The notes: a model not told the origin generated them from the letters alone. A stretch of DNA of 64,000 bases from Rufibacter hautae (GCF_008271695.1 NZ_VKKY01000001.1:1234589-1298588); one strand, 5' to 3'. Shown: positions 8,867-17,479, counted from the first letter of the stretch. Program-made: numbers and translations.

Positions 8867-9693
8867 TTCCACTGTTTTCCATAGGGTTTTTAGATATAGA
8901 GTGGCTGGACATTATTGATGTGCTGCTGGTGACGGTATTGCTGTACCAACTCTACAAACTCCTGACCGGAAGCGTGGCCCTCAAGATCTTCTTAGGCCTA
9001 TTATCTATCTACCTGCTGTACCTGGTGGTGAAAGCCGCCGGCATGGAGCTACTTACCATCATCTTGGGGCAGTTCATGGGCGTGGGCGTTTTAGCGGCGA
9101 TTATCGTATTTCAGCCCGAAATCAGGCGTTTCCTTTTGATGATTGGCAAGACCACCGCGTTCAACAACGAGCGTCTGTTCAAAGGATTCCCCTGGCGCCG
9201 CACCGAGCCTACCGACAAGCTTTCCATCACCCCCTTCATTGAGGCGGCCAAGTCGCTGGCCGGCAAGAACACCGGCGCCTTGATCGTGTTTGCCCGCAGC
9301 TCAGAACTGCGCTACTTCGCCGAGTCCGGTGACGCCATTGACGCCATCGTGAGCAAGCGTCTGCTTATCTCCATCTTCAACAAGAACAGTCCGCTGCACG
9401 ACGGCGCCGTCATCATCCAGGGCAACCGGATCAAAGCCGCGCGCTGTATTCTACCCGTGACGGAGAGCAACGATGTGCCCGCTTCCATGGGTCTGCGTCA
9501 CCGCGCCGCCATCGGCCTGTCTGAAGTCACCGACAGCGTGGTGCTGGTGGTCTCCGAGGAAACCGGCCAGATTGCCCTCGTGCGCAACGGCGAAGTCTAC
9601 CGCAACCTCTCCGCCGCCGACCTGCGCTCCAAACTCAACCACTTCCTGTTTGACATTGAGCCGAAGGTGGTAGAGAAAGTAGCCGCCGCATAG
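8863..9693 (+). CDS. cdaA: Diadenylate cyclase CdaA (c-di-AMP synthase)
   Basis: Condenses two ATP into c-di-AMP, a second messenger for potassium, osmotic and envelope homeostasis. Three N-terminal membrane helices (residues 10-95) precede the DAC domain. Catalytic motifs are intact: DGA at Asp180 (SPLHDGAVII) and RHR at 212-214 (GLRHRAAIG). The start is a GTG sharing four bases with the folP stop codon, showing translational coupling. In Firmicutes cdaA is normally followed by ybbR and glmM; here it is paired with folP instead. No c-di-AMP phosphodiesterase is visible in the window. Confidence 0.95.
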   Translation: MIPLFSIGFLDIEWLDIIDVLLVTVLLYQLYKLLTGSVALKIFLGLLSIYLLYLVVKAAGMELLTIILGQFMGVGVLAAIIVFQPEIRRFLLMIGKTTAFNNERLFKGFPWRRTEPTDKLSITPFIEAAKSLAGKNTGALIVFARSSELRYFAESGDAIDAIVSKRLLISIFNKNSPLHDGAVIIQGNRIKAARCILPVTESNDVPASMGLRHRAAIGLSEVTDSVVLVVSEETGQIALVRNGEVYRNLSAADLRSKLNHFLFDIEPKVVEKVAAA

Positions 9694-9733
9694 TTCATTG
9701 CTGATTGCTGATTGTTTATTGTTGATTGCTTTC
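9692..9733. repeat. Simple TTGCTGAT-type repeat
   Basis: Imperfect tandem copies of ATTGCTGATT / ATTGTTGATT directly after the cdaA stop codon. Confidence 0.6.
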
Positions 9734-9955
9734 CCGCACAACCCTATCCATCTAGTCTGCCCTAGGCACGTCTAGCGCGAGTTTGCCCCAGCAATTGTCG
9801 TTTCCTGCCCTGTGGGCACCCTCCTAAATCAGGAGAGGATTTTCTGTCTACCTCCGCTTTACCGTCTGCACATAATAAGACCTTGAAGTGTCCGGAGGTC
9901 CAGCGAGTGTCTGTGCCCAAAGCTCTCCCCTGTAATTGGTTCTAAAATTGAGACC

Positions 9956-9996
9956 ACCCTATTTCAGGCTCATTTTCCAGAAAACAGCCCCAAAGC
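9956..9996. repeat. Intergenic palindrome family, copy 2
   Basis: Left arm CTATTTCAGGCTC, centre ATTTTCCAGAAAA, right arm CAGCCCCAAAGC. It lies between cdaA and the beta-lactamase-like gene, about 80 bp before that gene. The rest of the 382-bp gap holds no gene. Confidence 0.7.
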
Positions 9997-10075
9997 ACTT
10001 AACAGCCACTGAACTGACCAGAAAAGCGGTTGGCTTATTGGAAATGCCTATCTTTTGGGCATCAACCAGATGACC

Positions 10076-11002
10076 ATGCGATTCCCTTCACTCCTCTCCC
10101 TCCTGCTCGTGCTTTTCGTCTCTTTGCCGATTTTCGGGCAGAAAACGGCTAAAGAGAAAACCGACAAGCAGCTCACCCAGAAACTGCAGACGCTTACCAA
10201 AGACTTCCAGGGCGAGGTAGGCATTTATGTGCGGCATCTAAAAACTGGGAAGACGGTGGCCATCAACGCCGATACGCTTTTCCCCACCGCCAGCATAATC
10301 AAGGTGCCTATCATGGTGGCCATGTTCGATAAAATAGAGCGCAACGAAATCGACCCCAAAACCATCCTGCGCTACCGCGATTCGCTATACTATGCCGGCG
10401 AAGACATTGTGGGCAGTTTCAAGGACAGCTCTACCGTGGCTTTGAGCAAAATCCAGATGCTCAGCATCACCACTTCAGACAATACCGCCAGCCTGTGGCT
10501 GCAACAACTGGCGGGTACCGGTACCGCCATCAACGCCTGGCTTGAGAAAAATGGCTTTACCTACACCCGCATGAACTCCCGCACTCCGGGCCGGCGCCCT
10601 AATTGGGAGAAGTACGGCTGGGGCCAGACGACACCTCGGGAAATGGCTACGCTGGTGACCATGATCAGGGAGGGAAAAGCCGTGAGCCCCGCCGCGAGTG
10701 AGCGCATGTACCGAAACCTGGGCCGCATTTATTTTGACAGCGAGGCACTTTCGCAGATACCGCCTTTTGTGCACACCGCCTCTAAATCAGGGGCAGTGAA
10801 CCGGTCCCGCTCAGAGGTGGTGCTGGTGAATGCCCCGCACGGCGACTACGTGTTCTGCATCATCACCAAAAACCAGAAAGACGAGAGCTGGGAATACAGC
10901 AACGCCGGCTACGCGCTCATCAGGGCCGTCTCCAAAACGCTGTGGCAGCACTTCGAACCCAAATCTGATTGGAGCCCAGCCCTAGGCGTGGAGAAATACT
11001 AG
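10076..11002 (+). CDS. Class A beta-lactamase-like serine hydrolase, secreted
   Basis: 308 residues with a Sec signal peptide (MRFPSLLSLLLVLFVSLPIFGQ). The start at 10076 is chosen because it begins the signal peptide; in-frame TTG 10055 and ATG 10070 lie just upstream. The serine penicilloyl-transferase motifs are present: SxxK as Ser73-IIK76, SDN at 134-136, and KSG at 237-239 in the place of KTG. The omega-loop Glu is not obvious: the region reads PGRRPNWEKYGWG where class A enzymes usually have ExxLN. It may be a beta-lactamase, a D,D-peptidase-like enzyme or an esterase; resistance should not be assumed. Confidence 0.85.
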   Translation: MRFPSLLSLLLVLFVSLPIFGQKTAKEKTDKQLTQKLQTLTKDFQGEVGIYVRHLKTGKTVAINADTLFPTASIIKVPIMVAMFDKIERNEIDPKTILRYRDSLYYAGEDIVGSFKDSSTVALSKIQMLSITTSDNTASLWLQQLAGTGTAINAWLEKNGFTYTRMNSRTPGRRPNWEKYGWGQTTPREMATLVTMIREGKAVSPAASERMYRNLGRIYFDSEALSQIPPFVHTASKSGAVNRSRSEVVLVNAPHGDYVFCIITKNQKDESWEYSNAGYALIRAVSKTLWQHFEPKSDWSPALGVEKY

Positions 11003-11070
11003 ATCATCGGGCAGAGATTCCGTTTCCCAAGAAAGGACTTTCATCCGATCCTGCAGCCCCGAAGGCAAAA

Positions 11071-11113
11071 TCTATTTTAGGCTTCTTTTCTAAGAAACGC
11101 GTTTAAAACGCCT
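11071..11113. repeat. Intergenic palindrome family, copy 3
   Basis: TCTATTTTAGGC, then TTCTTTTCTAAGAAACG, then CGTTTAAAACGCC. Between two convergent genes. Confidence 0.65.
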
Positions 11114-11123
11114 GTAAAAGAAC

Positions 11124-11163
11124 AAAGCCCACCATCCGCACTAGGTGCTTCAGGTGGACTTTT
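11124..11163. terminator. Probable terminator between convergent genes
   Basis: AAAGCCCACC pairs (one mismatch) with GGTGGACTTT, followed by a T run. It serves the hydrolase gene and perhaps the oxidoreductase. Confidence 0.55.
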
Positions 11164-11225
11164 TCCCTTCATGAGATAGTAAGACCGCTATATTCGGCGC
11201 TACCCCTATCCTGGTGCGAATCTTT

Positions 11226-12671
11226 TTAAGATAATTTTGGCGCCGATAGCTGGAACACATCTTTCAGGGCGCGGCGGGCGGCGTGGAAACCGCACATGCC
11301 GTGCACGCCTCCGCCCGGCGGGGTGGACGAGGAGCAGATGTAGATGCCTTTGGCCGAGGTCTGGTACGGAGACAAGGTCACCACCGGACGGGTGTACAGC
11401 TGCCCCATGTCAATGATGCCGCCGTTGATATCGCCGCCGATGTAGTTAGGGTTATGAGCCTGCATCTGGGCCGTGTTCATGGTGTGGCGTTTTAAGATCA
11501 AATCCTTGAAACCGGGCGCAAAACGCTCTACCTGTCCTTCAATGGCTTGGGTCATGTCAATAGTGGATCCGTTGGGCACGTGGCAGTACGCCCAGGCCGT
11601 GTGTTTGCCCTCGGGCGCGCGGCTGCTATCAAAAAGGCTTTGCTGGGCCAGGAGCACAAAAGGCTTCTCCGGGTGTTTCCCGCTCGCCGATTCCCTTTCC
11701 GAAGCCGCGATCTCTTCCAGCGTGTTGCCCAGGTGGATGGTCCCGGCCTGGCGGCACTCGGGCGCCGTGAACGGGATGGGTCCGTCCAGAGCCCAGTCTA
11801 TCTTGAACACGCCCATGCCATACCGGTAACGCTGCAACTGACCCCGGTAGAAAGGCGACAGCTTCTCGCCGGCAATGTCCAGCAGTTGTTTGGGCGTAAC
11901 GTCCAGCAGGAGCGCTTTGTGCGAAGGCAGTTGTTTCAGGGAAGTCACGTAGTTCCCGGTCTCAATTTTACCACCCAGGCTCACGAAGTAAGACACCAGC
12001 GCGTTGGCAATCTGTTGCGAGCCACCTCGGGGTACCGGCCAGCCCTGCAAATGCCCCACCGCCATGAGCACCAACCCGATGGCCGAGGTAGTAAGGTTAG
12101 ACAACGGCTGAATGGAGTGTGCCGCCATGCCCGCCCATAGCCCCCGGGCTTCCTGCGTCTTGAATTTATTGGCCAGAAACGTAGCCGAGGTCAAAGCATT
12201 CAGCCCGAAAGCAGCCATGTCAATGGGGTGGTCGGGAATCCGCAAGGGGCCCAGCACATCTTTGGCCAGGCCAGGCCAGCTCTTGACCAAGGGCTTCATC
12301 AGGTTGAGGTACGCCTGTCGGTCTGGTCCCAGGGCCTGCGCGGTTTCCTCTAAAGACAGGTGCAGCGCCGCGGCCCTTCCGCCATCAAACGGGTGCGCCG
12401 CCGAGACCTCAGGGTACACAAACTCCAGCCCGTGTTCCTGCAGCGGCAAGGTCTTGAAGAAAGGGGACCCGGCCGCCAACGGGTGGATGGCCGAGCACAC
12501 ATCGTGCACAAACCCCGGCAGGGTCAGTTCCCGGGAGCGCAGCCCGCCGCCCAACTGGTCTTTTCCTTCTATCAACAGCACCTCCAGCCCCGCCTGCTGC
12601 AGCACAATAGCCGCCGACAAACCATTAGGACCAGAACCAACTACCACCGCATCATATTGAGTAGTGCTCAC
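11226..12671 (-). CDS. FAD-dependent phytoene desaturase-like oxidoreductase
   Basis: 481 residues with an N-terminal Rossmann fold DAVVVGSGPNGLSAAIVL, the ADP-binding Glu (LLIEGKDQLGGGLRS) and the C-terminal FAD segment GIYICSSSTPPGGGVHGMCGFHAA. This is the NAD(P)/FAD-dependent oxidoreductase group related to CrtI and to human PYROXD2, not a dedicated carotenoid gene: no crtB or other carotenoid gene is next to it. Substrate is unknown. It is single and divergent from the exonuclease gene. Confidence 0.85.
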   Translation of the reverse strand: MSTTQYDAVVVGSGPNGLSAAIVLQQAGLEVLLIEGKDQLGGGLRSRELTLPGFVHDVCSAIHPLAAGSPFFKTLPLQEHGLEFVYPEVSAAHPFDGGRAAALHLSLEETAQALGPDRQAYLNLMKPLVKSWPGLAKDVLGPLRIPDHPIDMAAFGLNALTSATFLANKFKTQEARGLWAGMAAHSIQPLSNLTTSAIGLVLMAVGHLQGWPVPRGGSQQIANALVSYFVSLGGKIETGNYVTSLKQLPSHKALLLDVTPKQLLDIAGEKLSPFYRGQLQRYRYGMGVFKIDWALDGPIPFTAPECRQAGTIHLGNTLEEIAASERESASGKHPEKPFVLLAQQSLFDSSRAPEGKHTAWAYCHVPNGSTIDMTQAIEGQVERFAPGFKDLILKRHTMNTAQMQAHNPNYIGGDINGGIIDMGQLYTRPVVTLSPYQTSAKGIYICSSSTPPGGGVHGMCGFHAARRALKDVFQLSAPKLS

Positions 12672-12808
12672 GCTTGCTCTTTTTAAGGGTTATGGTATCT
12701 CCTGCAACAACCTGGGAGGCGCTTTGTTTTACCCCTGATGTATGAAAACGGGAAGTAAAACAGAACGAGGTTCTTGCGTATACGTGCTACAAGCTACTCA
12801 TTTTTTCC

Positions 12809-13486
12809 ATGCCTGACGCTCCCTTTCTGCCCCTTTTTCCGGACCTCACGCCCATCCTCAGCAACGTGACCGCCCTTGATTTTGAAACCACCGGGGTAAG
12901 CGGGAGCAAAGGCCGGGTGATTGAGATAGCGGCCGTGAAAAGCGCCAATGGCAAGATCACGGGCCGGTTCCACACGCTGGTGCAACTGAAAGGAGAACTC
13001 CCCAGGAAAATCACGGAACTGACGGGCATCACGCCCGAGGATCTGGCCCATGCCATGGACGAGCGCACCGCTTTCAGCATCCTTAAAGAGTTCATCGGGG
13101 ACAGCACGGTGGTGGCGCACAATGCCCCTTTTGACCTGGGTTTCCTGTACAGCACCTACCGCCGGCTCAAACTTGGGCCGGTGCAACATCCGTTTATAGA
13201 TACCCTGTCAGTGTGCCGTTTGCGCCAGCCCTCCCCGCGCAGCCTACCCGACATGTGCAAGGTTTACGGCATCCCGCTTACCAGATGGCACCGCGCCCTG
13301 CCCGATGCCACCGCCACTTGGCAACTGCTTCATCGGCTGCACAAGGAAAGTCCCCTGGATAACATGCGCAACAAACTGGTGCTTAACCCCAAGTACGGCA
13401 CTCCTTATTGGCTGCCGCCGCTGGCTGAACTCCTGCCCTCGCCAGATACGGCAGTACAGGATGCCCCTGTCCCTTCTCAGGACTAA
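12809..13486 (+). CDS. DEDDh 3'-5' exonuclease (DnaQ/PolC epsilon-like)
   Basis: 225 residues. The exonuclease motifs are in order: ALDFETTG (Asp24, Glu26), VVAHNAPFDLGFL, and HRALPDATAT with the catalytic His and the last Asp. It lacks a polymerase or helicase domain, so it acts as a stand-alone nuclease or proofreading-like subunit; the C-terminal 60 residues after the fold (KYGTPYWLPPLAELLPS) are a short extension without a motif I know. Single gene. Confidence 0.88.
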   Translation: MPDAPFLPLFPDLTPILSNVTALDFETTGVSGSKGRVIEIAAVKSANGKITGRFHTLVQLKGELPRKITELTGITPEDLAHAMDERTAFSILKEFIGDSTVVAHNAPFDLGFLYSTYRRLKLGPVQHPFIDTLSVCRLRQPSPRSLPDMCKVYGIPLTRWHRALPDATATWQLLHRLHKESPLDNMRNKLVLNPKYGTPYWLPPLAELLPSPDTAVQDAPVPSQD

Positions 13487-13541
13487 AACCGGCCCAGAAC
13501 CCAACCTCATCTTTTGAAACAAATTAAATAATACCAATACG

Positions 13542-13570
13542 TTTAACACTTATTAGCTTTCCTACATTTG
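13542..13570 (+). promoter_or_regulatory. Promoter of the erythromycin-esterase-like gene
   Basis: TTTA at 13542-13545, 17-nt spacer, perfect -7 box TACATTTG at 13563-13570. The predicted leader is about 127 nt. Confidence 0.5.
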
Positions 13571-13700
13571 GGTATTTGCCTCTATAAAAACCCGTACAAA
13601 TTCAACGCACCAAGGTCCTGCGCTTTCGTTAAGCATATTCTGGGAGTAGAACAAAGTAAACCTTTTATAACTATTCCATTCCTTCAAAACAACTCAAGAT

Positions 13701-15038
13701 ATGTTTATGCGGAAATTGAACATGGGAAGACTGCAGCTGGTGTGGGTGTTACTGTTAAGCGGATGGCTCTTCTCCTGCTCCTCAGACAACGACTCGCTGG
13801 ACGAGCGAGAGCAGGAAGAGGGTTTCCTCACGAAAGGGGTTTACCCGCTGGAGGACGTAGGCGATCTGGACATCCTGATCAACGAGATAGGCAACAGCCA
13901 ATACGTGTTGATTGGGGAGGCCTCCCACGGAACCTCGGAATTCTATACCTGGCGGGCCAACATCACCAAGAGGCTCATCCAGGAGAAAGGCTTTAACCTG
14001 ATTGCAGTAGAAGGCGACTGGCCCGCCTCCTACTCCTTGAACCAGTATATCCAGGGGCAGACGGGCGGTACCGCGCAGCAGGCGGTGCAGGCTTTCCAAC
14101 GCTGGCCCACCTGGATGTGGGCGAACCAGGAGGTCGCCACTTTCTCTGAGTGGCTCAGGCAGCACAACCAATCCTTGGCCCAAAACCAGAAAGTAGGTTT
14201 CTACGGCATGGACGTCTACAGTCTATGGGAGTCACTAGAGGCAGTACGTTCTTATATGGAGACGGCGGACCCCGCCATTGCCCAACTGGCCCGAAACGCC
14301 CAGACCTGCCTGCAACCGTACAACCAAGATGAGCAGCTGTACGCCCAGGCCACCGCGCAAGGCACCTCCTGCGCGCAGCAAATGCAAACCCTGCTGGAGG
14401 CGGTACAAGCCTACCGATCAAGGCAGCCCGCCAACCATGAGGCCTCCTTCAACGCCGAGCAAAATGCGTTGGTAGCCTTGAACGCGGAACGGTATTACAC
14501 CCAGATGATCAGGAGCAGTACAGGTTCCTGGAACGTGCGGGACCGCCACATGCAGGAAACCGTGAACCGTTTGGTGGCTCACCGGGGAAATGGAGCCAAA
14601 ATCATTGTCTGGGCCCATAACACGCACGTAGGAGACGCCCGCTACACAGACATGGCCAACGCTGGCATGGTGAACATCGGGCAGTTGATTCGTGAGCAGC
14701 ATGAAGACAAGGGAGTGTACCTGGTGGGCTTCGGGTCTTACCAAGGGCAGGTAATAGCGGCTACCATGTGGGGCGCGGCCACCAGGGTTATGAACGTACC
14801 GGCCGCCATGAACAACAGTTGGGAGGATATTCTGCACCGGCACAGCGCCGAGGACAAACTCCTGCTCATGCGTGAGCTGAAGGACATCCCCGAGGCGCTC
14901 CAGCGGCGCGGGCACCGAGCCATTGGGGTGGTGTACAACCCGGCCTCGGAGGGTGGTAATTACGTACCCACGGTCCTGCCCCAACGCTATGACGCCTTCC
15001 TGTTCATTGACCAGACCACAGCCCTCAATCCGCTTTAA
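13701..15038 (+). CDS. Erythromycin-esterase family lipoprotein
   Basis: 445 residues. A signal peptide with lipobox LFSC (Cys26) puts it on the envelope. The family core is clear: GEASHGTSEF (Glu73, His76, the proposed catalytic pair), AVEGDWPASY, RDRHM and VWAHNTHVGD. Ere enzymes hydrolyse macrolide lactones, but the family is broad and chromosomal envelope-anchored members in environmental bacteria have unknown substrates, so resistance is not implied. The stop codon lies inside an intergenic palindrome copy (15031-15073), so the C-terminal residues Asn-Pro-Leu are next to it. Confidence 0.88.
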   Translation: MFMRKLNMGRLQLVWVLLLSGWLFSCSSDNDSLDEREQEEGFLTKGVYPLEDVGDLDILINEIGNSQYVLIGEASHGTSEFYTWRANITKRLIQEKGFNLIAVEGDWPASYSLNQYIQGQTGGTAQQAVQAFQRWPTWMWANQEVATFSEWLRQHNQSLAQNQKVGFYGMDVYSLWESLEAVRSYMETADPAIAQLARNAQTCLQPYNQDEQLYAQATAQGTSCAQQMQTLLEAVQAYRSRQPANHEASFNAEQNALVALNAERYYTQMIRSSTGSWNVRDRHMQETVNRLVAHRGNGAKIIVWAHNTHVGDARYTDMANAGMVNIGQLIREQHEDKGVYLVGFGSYQGQVIAATMWGAATRVMNVPAAMNNSWEDILHRHSAEDKLLLMRELKDIPEALQRRGHRAIGVVYNPASEGGNYVPTVLPQRYDAFLFIDQTTALNPL

Positions 15039-15073
15039 GCCTGATTTTGTAAAACAAGCCCCAAACCAGGCTC
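15031..15073. repeat. Intergenic palindrome family, copy 4 (overlaps a stop codon)
   Basis: CGCTTTAAGCCTG, ATTTTGTAAAAC, AAGCCCCAAACC. The TAA of the preceding gene (15036-15038) is part of the left arm. Confidence 0.75.
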
Positions 15074-15102
15074 AATGAGAAAATGCACCTGTTATTAAAG
15101 GA

Positions 15103-15130
15103 AAAGGGGGAGCTGTCCGGCTCCCCCTTT
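15103..15130. terminator. Rho-independent terminator
   Basis: AAAGGGGGAGC pairs with GCTCCCCCTTT around TGTCCG, followed by a T-rich tail on the plus strand. Confidence 0.85.
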
Positions 15131-15198
15131 CGTATTTTTGTCTTTGTTGTTTTGTCTTGGAAAGCTTTGTCACGCTTCCCCTCACTCTTTCAAGAGCA

Positions 15199-15326
15199 GC
15201 TAGTCAGGCTGCAAGTGAACACTTATTCCCAAAGGGCTAGTCAGGCCGCTTACGGGTTCTTTTGTAAAGGTGGCTAGTCAGGCCGCCTATGCATACTACT
15301 ACTTCTGTTGCCGTTAGTCAGACCGC
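15199..15326. repeat. Four short direct repeats, 37-40 bp period
   Basis: GCTAGTCAGGCTGC at 15199, GCTAGTCAGGCCGC at 15236 and 15273, GTTAGTCAGACCGC at 15313. Periods are 37, 37 and 40 bp; the intervening sequences do not match. The last copy touches the stop codon of the NYN gene. The repeats are too short for a CRISPR. Confidence 0.75.
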
Positions 15327-16243
15327 TAGAGAAGCTTGACGCTTTTGGCCACGTCGTTGCCTTCATCATCTTTCTCAATCTCAAACTCCACGCGGTCGCC
15401 TACGTGCAGCTCATTGAAATCTGTGTCAATCACGTTGGTGAAGTGGAAGAACAGGTTGTTGGGTGGGAATTTAATGAAACCATACCCGTTTTTCAGGCTC
15501 ATGATCTCGCCTTCACCGTGTCCGTCAACATTCCCGTGCGACTCTTCATAGTCCTCGTCGTGGCCTTGGGGCGCCGCGTTCCGCTTCTGGTCCGGCTGTA
15601 CGAACAGGCGCTGGATGGTGGCATCGTTCTGGGCAATCCGCTGATCAATGATGCCATGCATGGCCATGGGGTAGGTCACCTCGGCCAACAGATCCTGCGA
15701 CGGGCGGGTTGTCATCCGCTGGCCGTTGTCTGTGGTGTACTCAAACTCCCAGGTAAGCGCCATCACGCGGGTTCCCAGGGTGTTCACCTTGCGTACCATG
15801 GGCACATAGTCCCCGTCTGAGGAGATGAGCACCAGTACATCGAACCGTTTGTAGAATGCCTGTTCAAAAGCTTCCAAGGCCAGCCATACGTCTATGCCGC
15901 GTTCCTGCTTGTACCCCTCCGGCGTGGTCCGCACGGGCAGGTAATGGGTCGTCACGCCCTCAGACATGAGGATGTCATCAAACACACGGTCCCAGTACAG
16001 GGTGTCGCCGCGTTGGCTGGCTTCGTAGGCATTGAGCCTGCCCCGGAAATAGTGGGCGTCTACGATTCGGCAGAAACGTGGGTCCACGTCCTCCTCCTCG
16101 GCCACTTGTTCCCTGATAAATTCATGAAGGCCAGAAATACTAATCCTGCGTTTGCGCTGATGCCCGTAGGCGTAGTAATTACTGACCTGCAAGAAGTAAT
16201 TGCCGTCATAGAAGACGCCAATCCTTACTAGTTTTTCCTGCAT
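15326..16243 (-). CDS. NYN (PIN-like) ribonuclease fused to a C-terminal cold-shock domain
   Basis: 305 residues. Residues 1-200 form a NYN nuclease domain: IGVFYDGNY with the first acidic residue Asp13, then ERGIDVWLALE and ISSDGDYVPMV supplying the others. An acidic low-complexity linker (HDEDYEESHGNVDGHGEG) leads to a cold-shock / OB fold of about 60 residues with RNP1-like KNGYGFIKF and RNP2-like LFFHFTNV. A NYN nuclease with its own single-stranded nucleic acid binding domain is expected to cut RNA; the target is unknown. Single gene. An alternative is a plain CSD protein with an inactive NYN, but the acidic residues look intact. Confidence 0.88.
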   Translation of the reverse strand: MQEKLVRIGVFYDGNYFLQVSNYYAYGHQRKRRISISGLHEFIREQVAEEEDVDPRFCRIVDAHYFRGRLNAYEASQRGDTLYWDRVFDDILMSEGVTTHYLPVRTTPEGYKQERGIDVWLALEAFEQAFYKRFDVLVLISSDGDYVPMVRKVNTLGTRVMALTWEFEYTTDNGQRMTTRPSQDLLAEVTYPMAMHGIIDQRIAQNDATIQRLFVQPDQKRNAAPQGHDEDYEESHGNVDGHGEGEIMSLKNGYGFIKFPPNNLFFHFTNVIDTDFNELHVGDRVEFEIEKDDEGNDVAKSVKLL

Positions 16244-16669
16244 GTGGTTTTTGGTTTTTGTCTGTCTTTCTTTTTGTTTATTTAATCTATTGGTTACTTG
16301 TTTCTACCTATTACCGGCTTTTATAAGGTGCAGGGGGAGTAAACGGGCGAAAGCGGCGAATGCCAGAGGTGTTTTTTGGGGAGGGGGAGCAGGAAATAGT
16401 TCTCTATGGATGTTTTAAAGGAACCAGGGGAAAAGAATCTGCTATATCTTAAAAATACCTTCATTAATTTTTTAGTCTGGGGGACCACTTTCTGATTTAA
16501 TTTCTCATCTGCTTCTACAGCAGTTACCATATTACCGGTACAGGCCCCTTTCCTTTGGAACGCTGTAGGTACCGCATTTCCTTAAATGGAAGAACATATC
16601 CTTTAAGTAATTACAAGACAAAAGTAGGGAATGATTGTTTCGCTGACAACCTAAATTCCATATAATAAC

Positions 16670-16713
16670 AAACGTCTCCGTTGGTAGCATAGTACATACC
16701 AACGGAGACGTTT
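16670..16713. terminator. Rho-independent terminator
   Basis: 17-bp perfect stem 16670-16686 / 16697-16713 (AAACGTCTCCGTTGGTA), 10-nt loop, T-rich tails on both strands. It ends the small secreted protein gene (minus strand). Confidence 0.8.
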
Positions 16714-16750
16714 TTGGGGTATTTTCAGGAAAAAAAGGTAAAACAAACAG
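16708..16750. repeat. Intergenic palindrome family, copy 5 (abuts a terminator)
   Basis: CGTTTTTGGGG, TATTTTCAGGAAAAA, AAGGTAAAACAAAC. The left arm shares bases with the terminator stem. Weak copy. Confidence 0.5.
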
Positions 16751-16784
16751 GGCTTTTTGCTGTTATGCAGCAAGATATTCTCCG

Positions 16785-17216
16785 TTATTTCACCTTCAAG
16801 GCAAAAGAAATTGGCGTGCCTTTCCAGATGGCGTCAAAGACAAACCGGTCACCTGGTTTAAGGACTGGCTCTAGCACATGGGATGCAACATTTTTCCCGT
16901 CTTCTTCAGGGCCCATGCCCCAGGCATATAATTCAAACTTCTGCAGGTTTGCCTGATCTTTGACTTGTAGGGCCTTTATAGGCCGTAAATCCCGCACCAA
17001 GTAGACATGAGCAATTTCCAAATCCTCCGTTTGGTTTACCACTACCCCGGATTTTAACTCCTCCAAAGAGTAGCTTTTGGTCAGGTCCACAGGTTGCCCA
17101 TTTTTGAAGAAAAGGAAATTCGGTTTTTCCTGCGCCCAACCCATGCTAACGTTTGCACTAAAATACAGCAGTATTACTGCCAGCAGCGATTTAAATAGAA
17201 CTTTAGATTTCATCAT
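16785..17216 (-). CDS. Hypothetical secreted protein, 143 aa
   Basis: Sec signal peptide (KSLLAVILLYFSANVSMGWAQ) and a compact mature domain of about 115 residues: FLFFKNGQPVDL, SGVVVNQTEDLEI, ELYAWGMGPEEDG and VLKPGDRFVFDAIW. The LKPGDRFVFDAI end recalls beta-sandwich domains seen in gliding-motility and surface proteins, but I cannot assign a family. It starts MMKSK, so 17216 and 17213 are both possible starts. Monocistronic with its own terminator. Confidence 0.7.
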   Translation of the reverse strand: MMKSKVLFKSLLAVILLYFSANVSMGWAQEKPNFLFFKNGQPVDLTKSYSLEELKSGVVVNQTEDLEIAHVYLVRDLRPIKALQVKDQANLQKFELYAWGMGPEEDGKNVASHVLEPVLKPGDRFVFDAIWKGTPISFALKVK

Positions 17217-17479
17217 AGTTTAAAATTAAAATATGAAATAAAATAAAAATGAATTCTAATTGCTAGGTGATGGAAGTAACGCCTTTATTTCAACTAGATA
17301 GTTAAGCATTAAAAGGATATTTCAAAGAATACCCCAAGCCGCTCCGCAACAAATAATTATCAAATCACTGATTCTAGGCGCAGTATAACTGTTAATTTAG
17401 TTTAATAACTAACTAATTAGTTTATTCATTTCAAGCGCCGCTCACTTTATTTTCGAATAACTGAAAGTGAGCCTCTAAA

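Larger units (their letters stand above)
16244..16784. other. Intergenic region, no convincing gene
   Basis: 541 bp upstream of the NYN gene. A 69-codon minus-strand frame at 16321-16530 has no start-site or motif support. It holds the hairpin 16670-16713 and palindrome copy 5. Confidence 0.45.

Noticed and set aside
11226..12671. Carotenoid phytoene desaturase (crtI)
   Set aside because: The FAD fold is similar but the protein is of the PYROXD2-like group and no crtB, crtY or crtZ gene is nearby.
13701..15038. Macrolide resistance determinant
   Set aside because: The protein belongs to the erythromycin-esterase family, but it is a chromosomal lipoprotein in a housekeeping region with no mobile element or resistance genes; substrate is unknown.
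15199..15326. CRISPR-like array
   Set aside because: Repeats are only 14 bp with spacers of 23-26 bp, only four units, no cas genes. Listed as iteron-like repeats instead.
16321..16530. 69-codon minus-strand frame
   Set aside because: No start-site support and no conserved feature.
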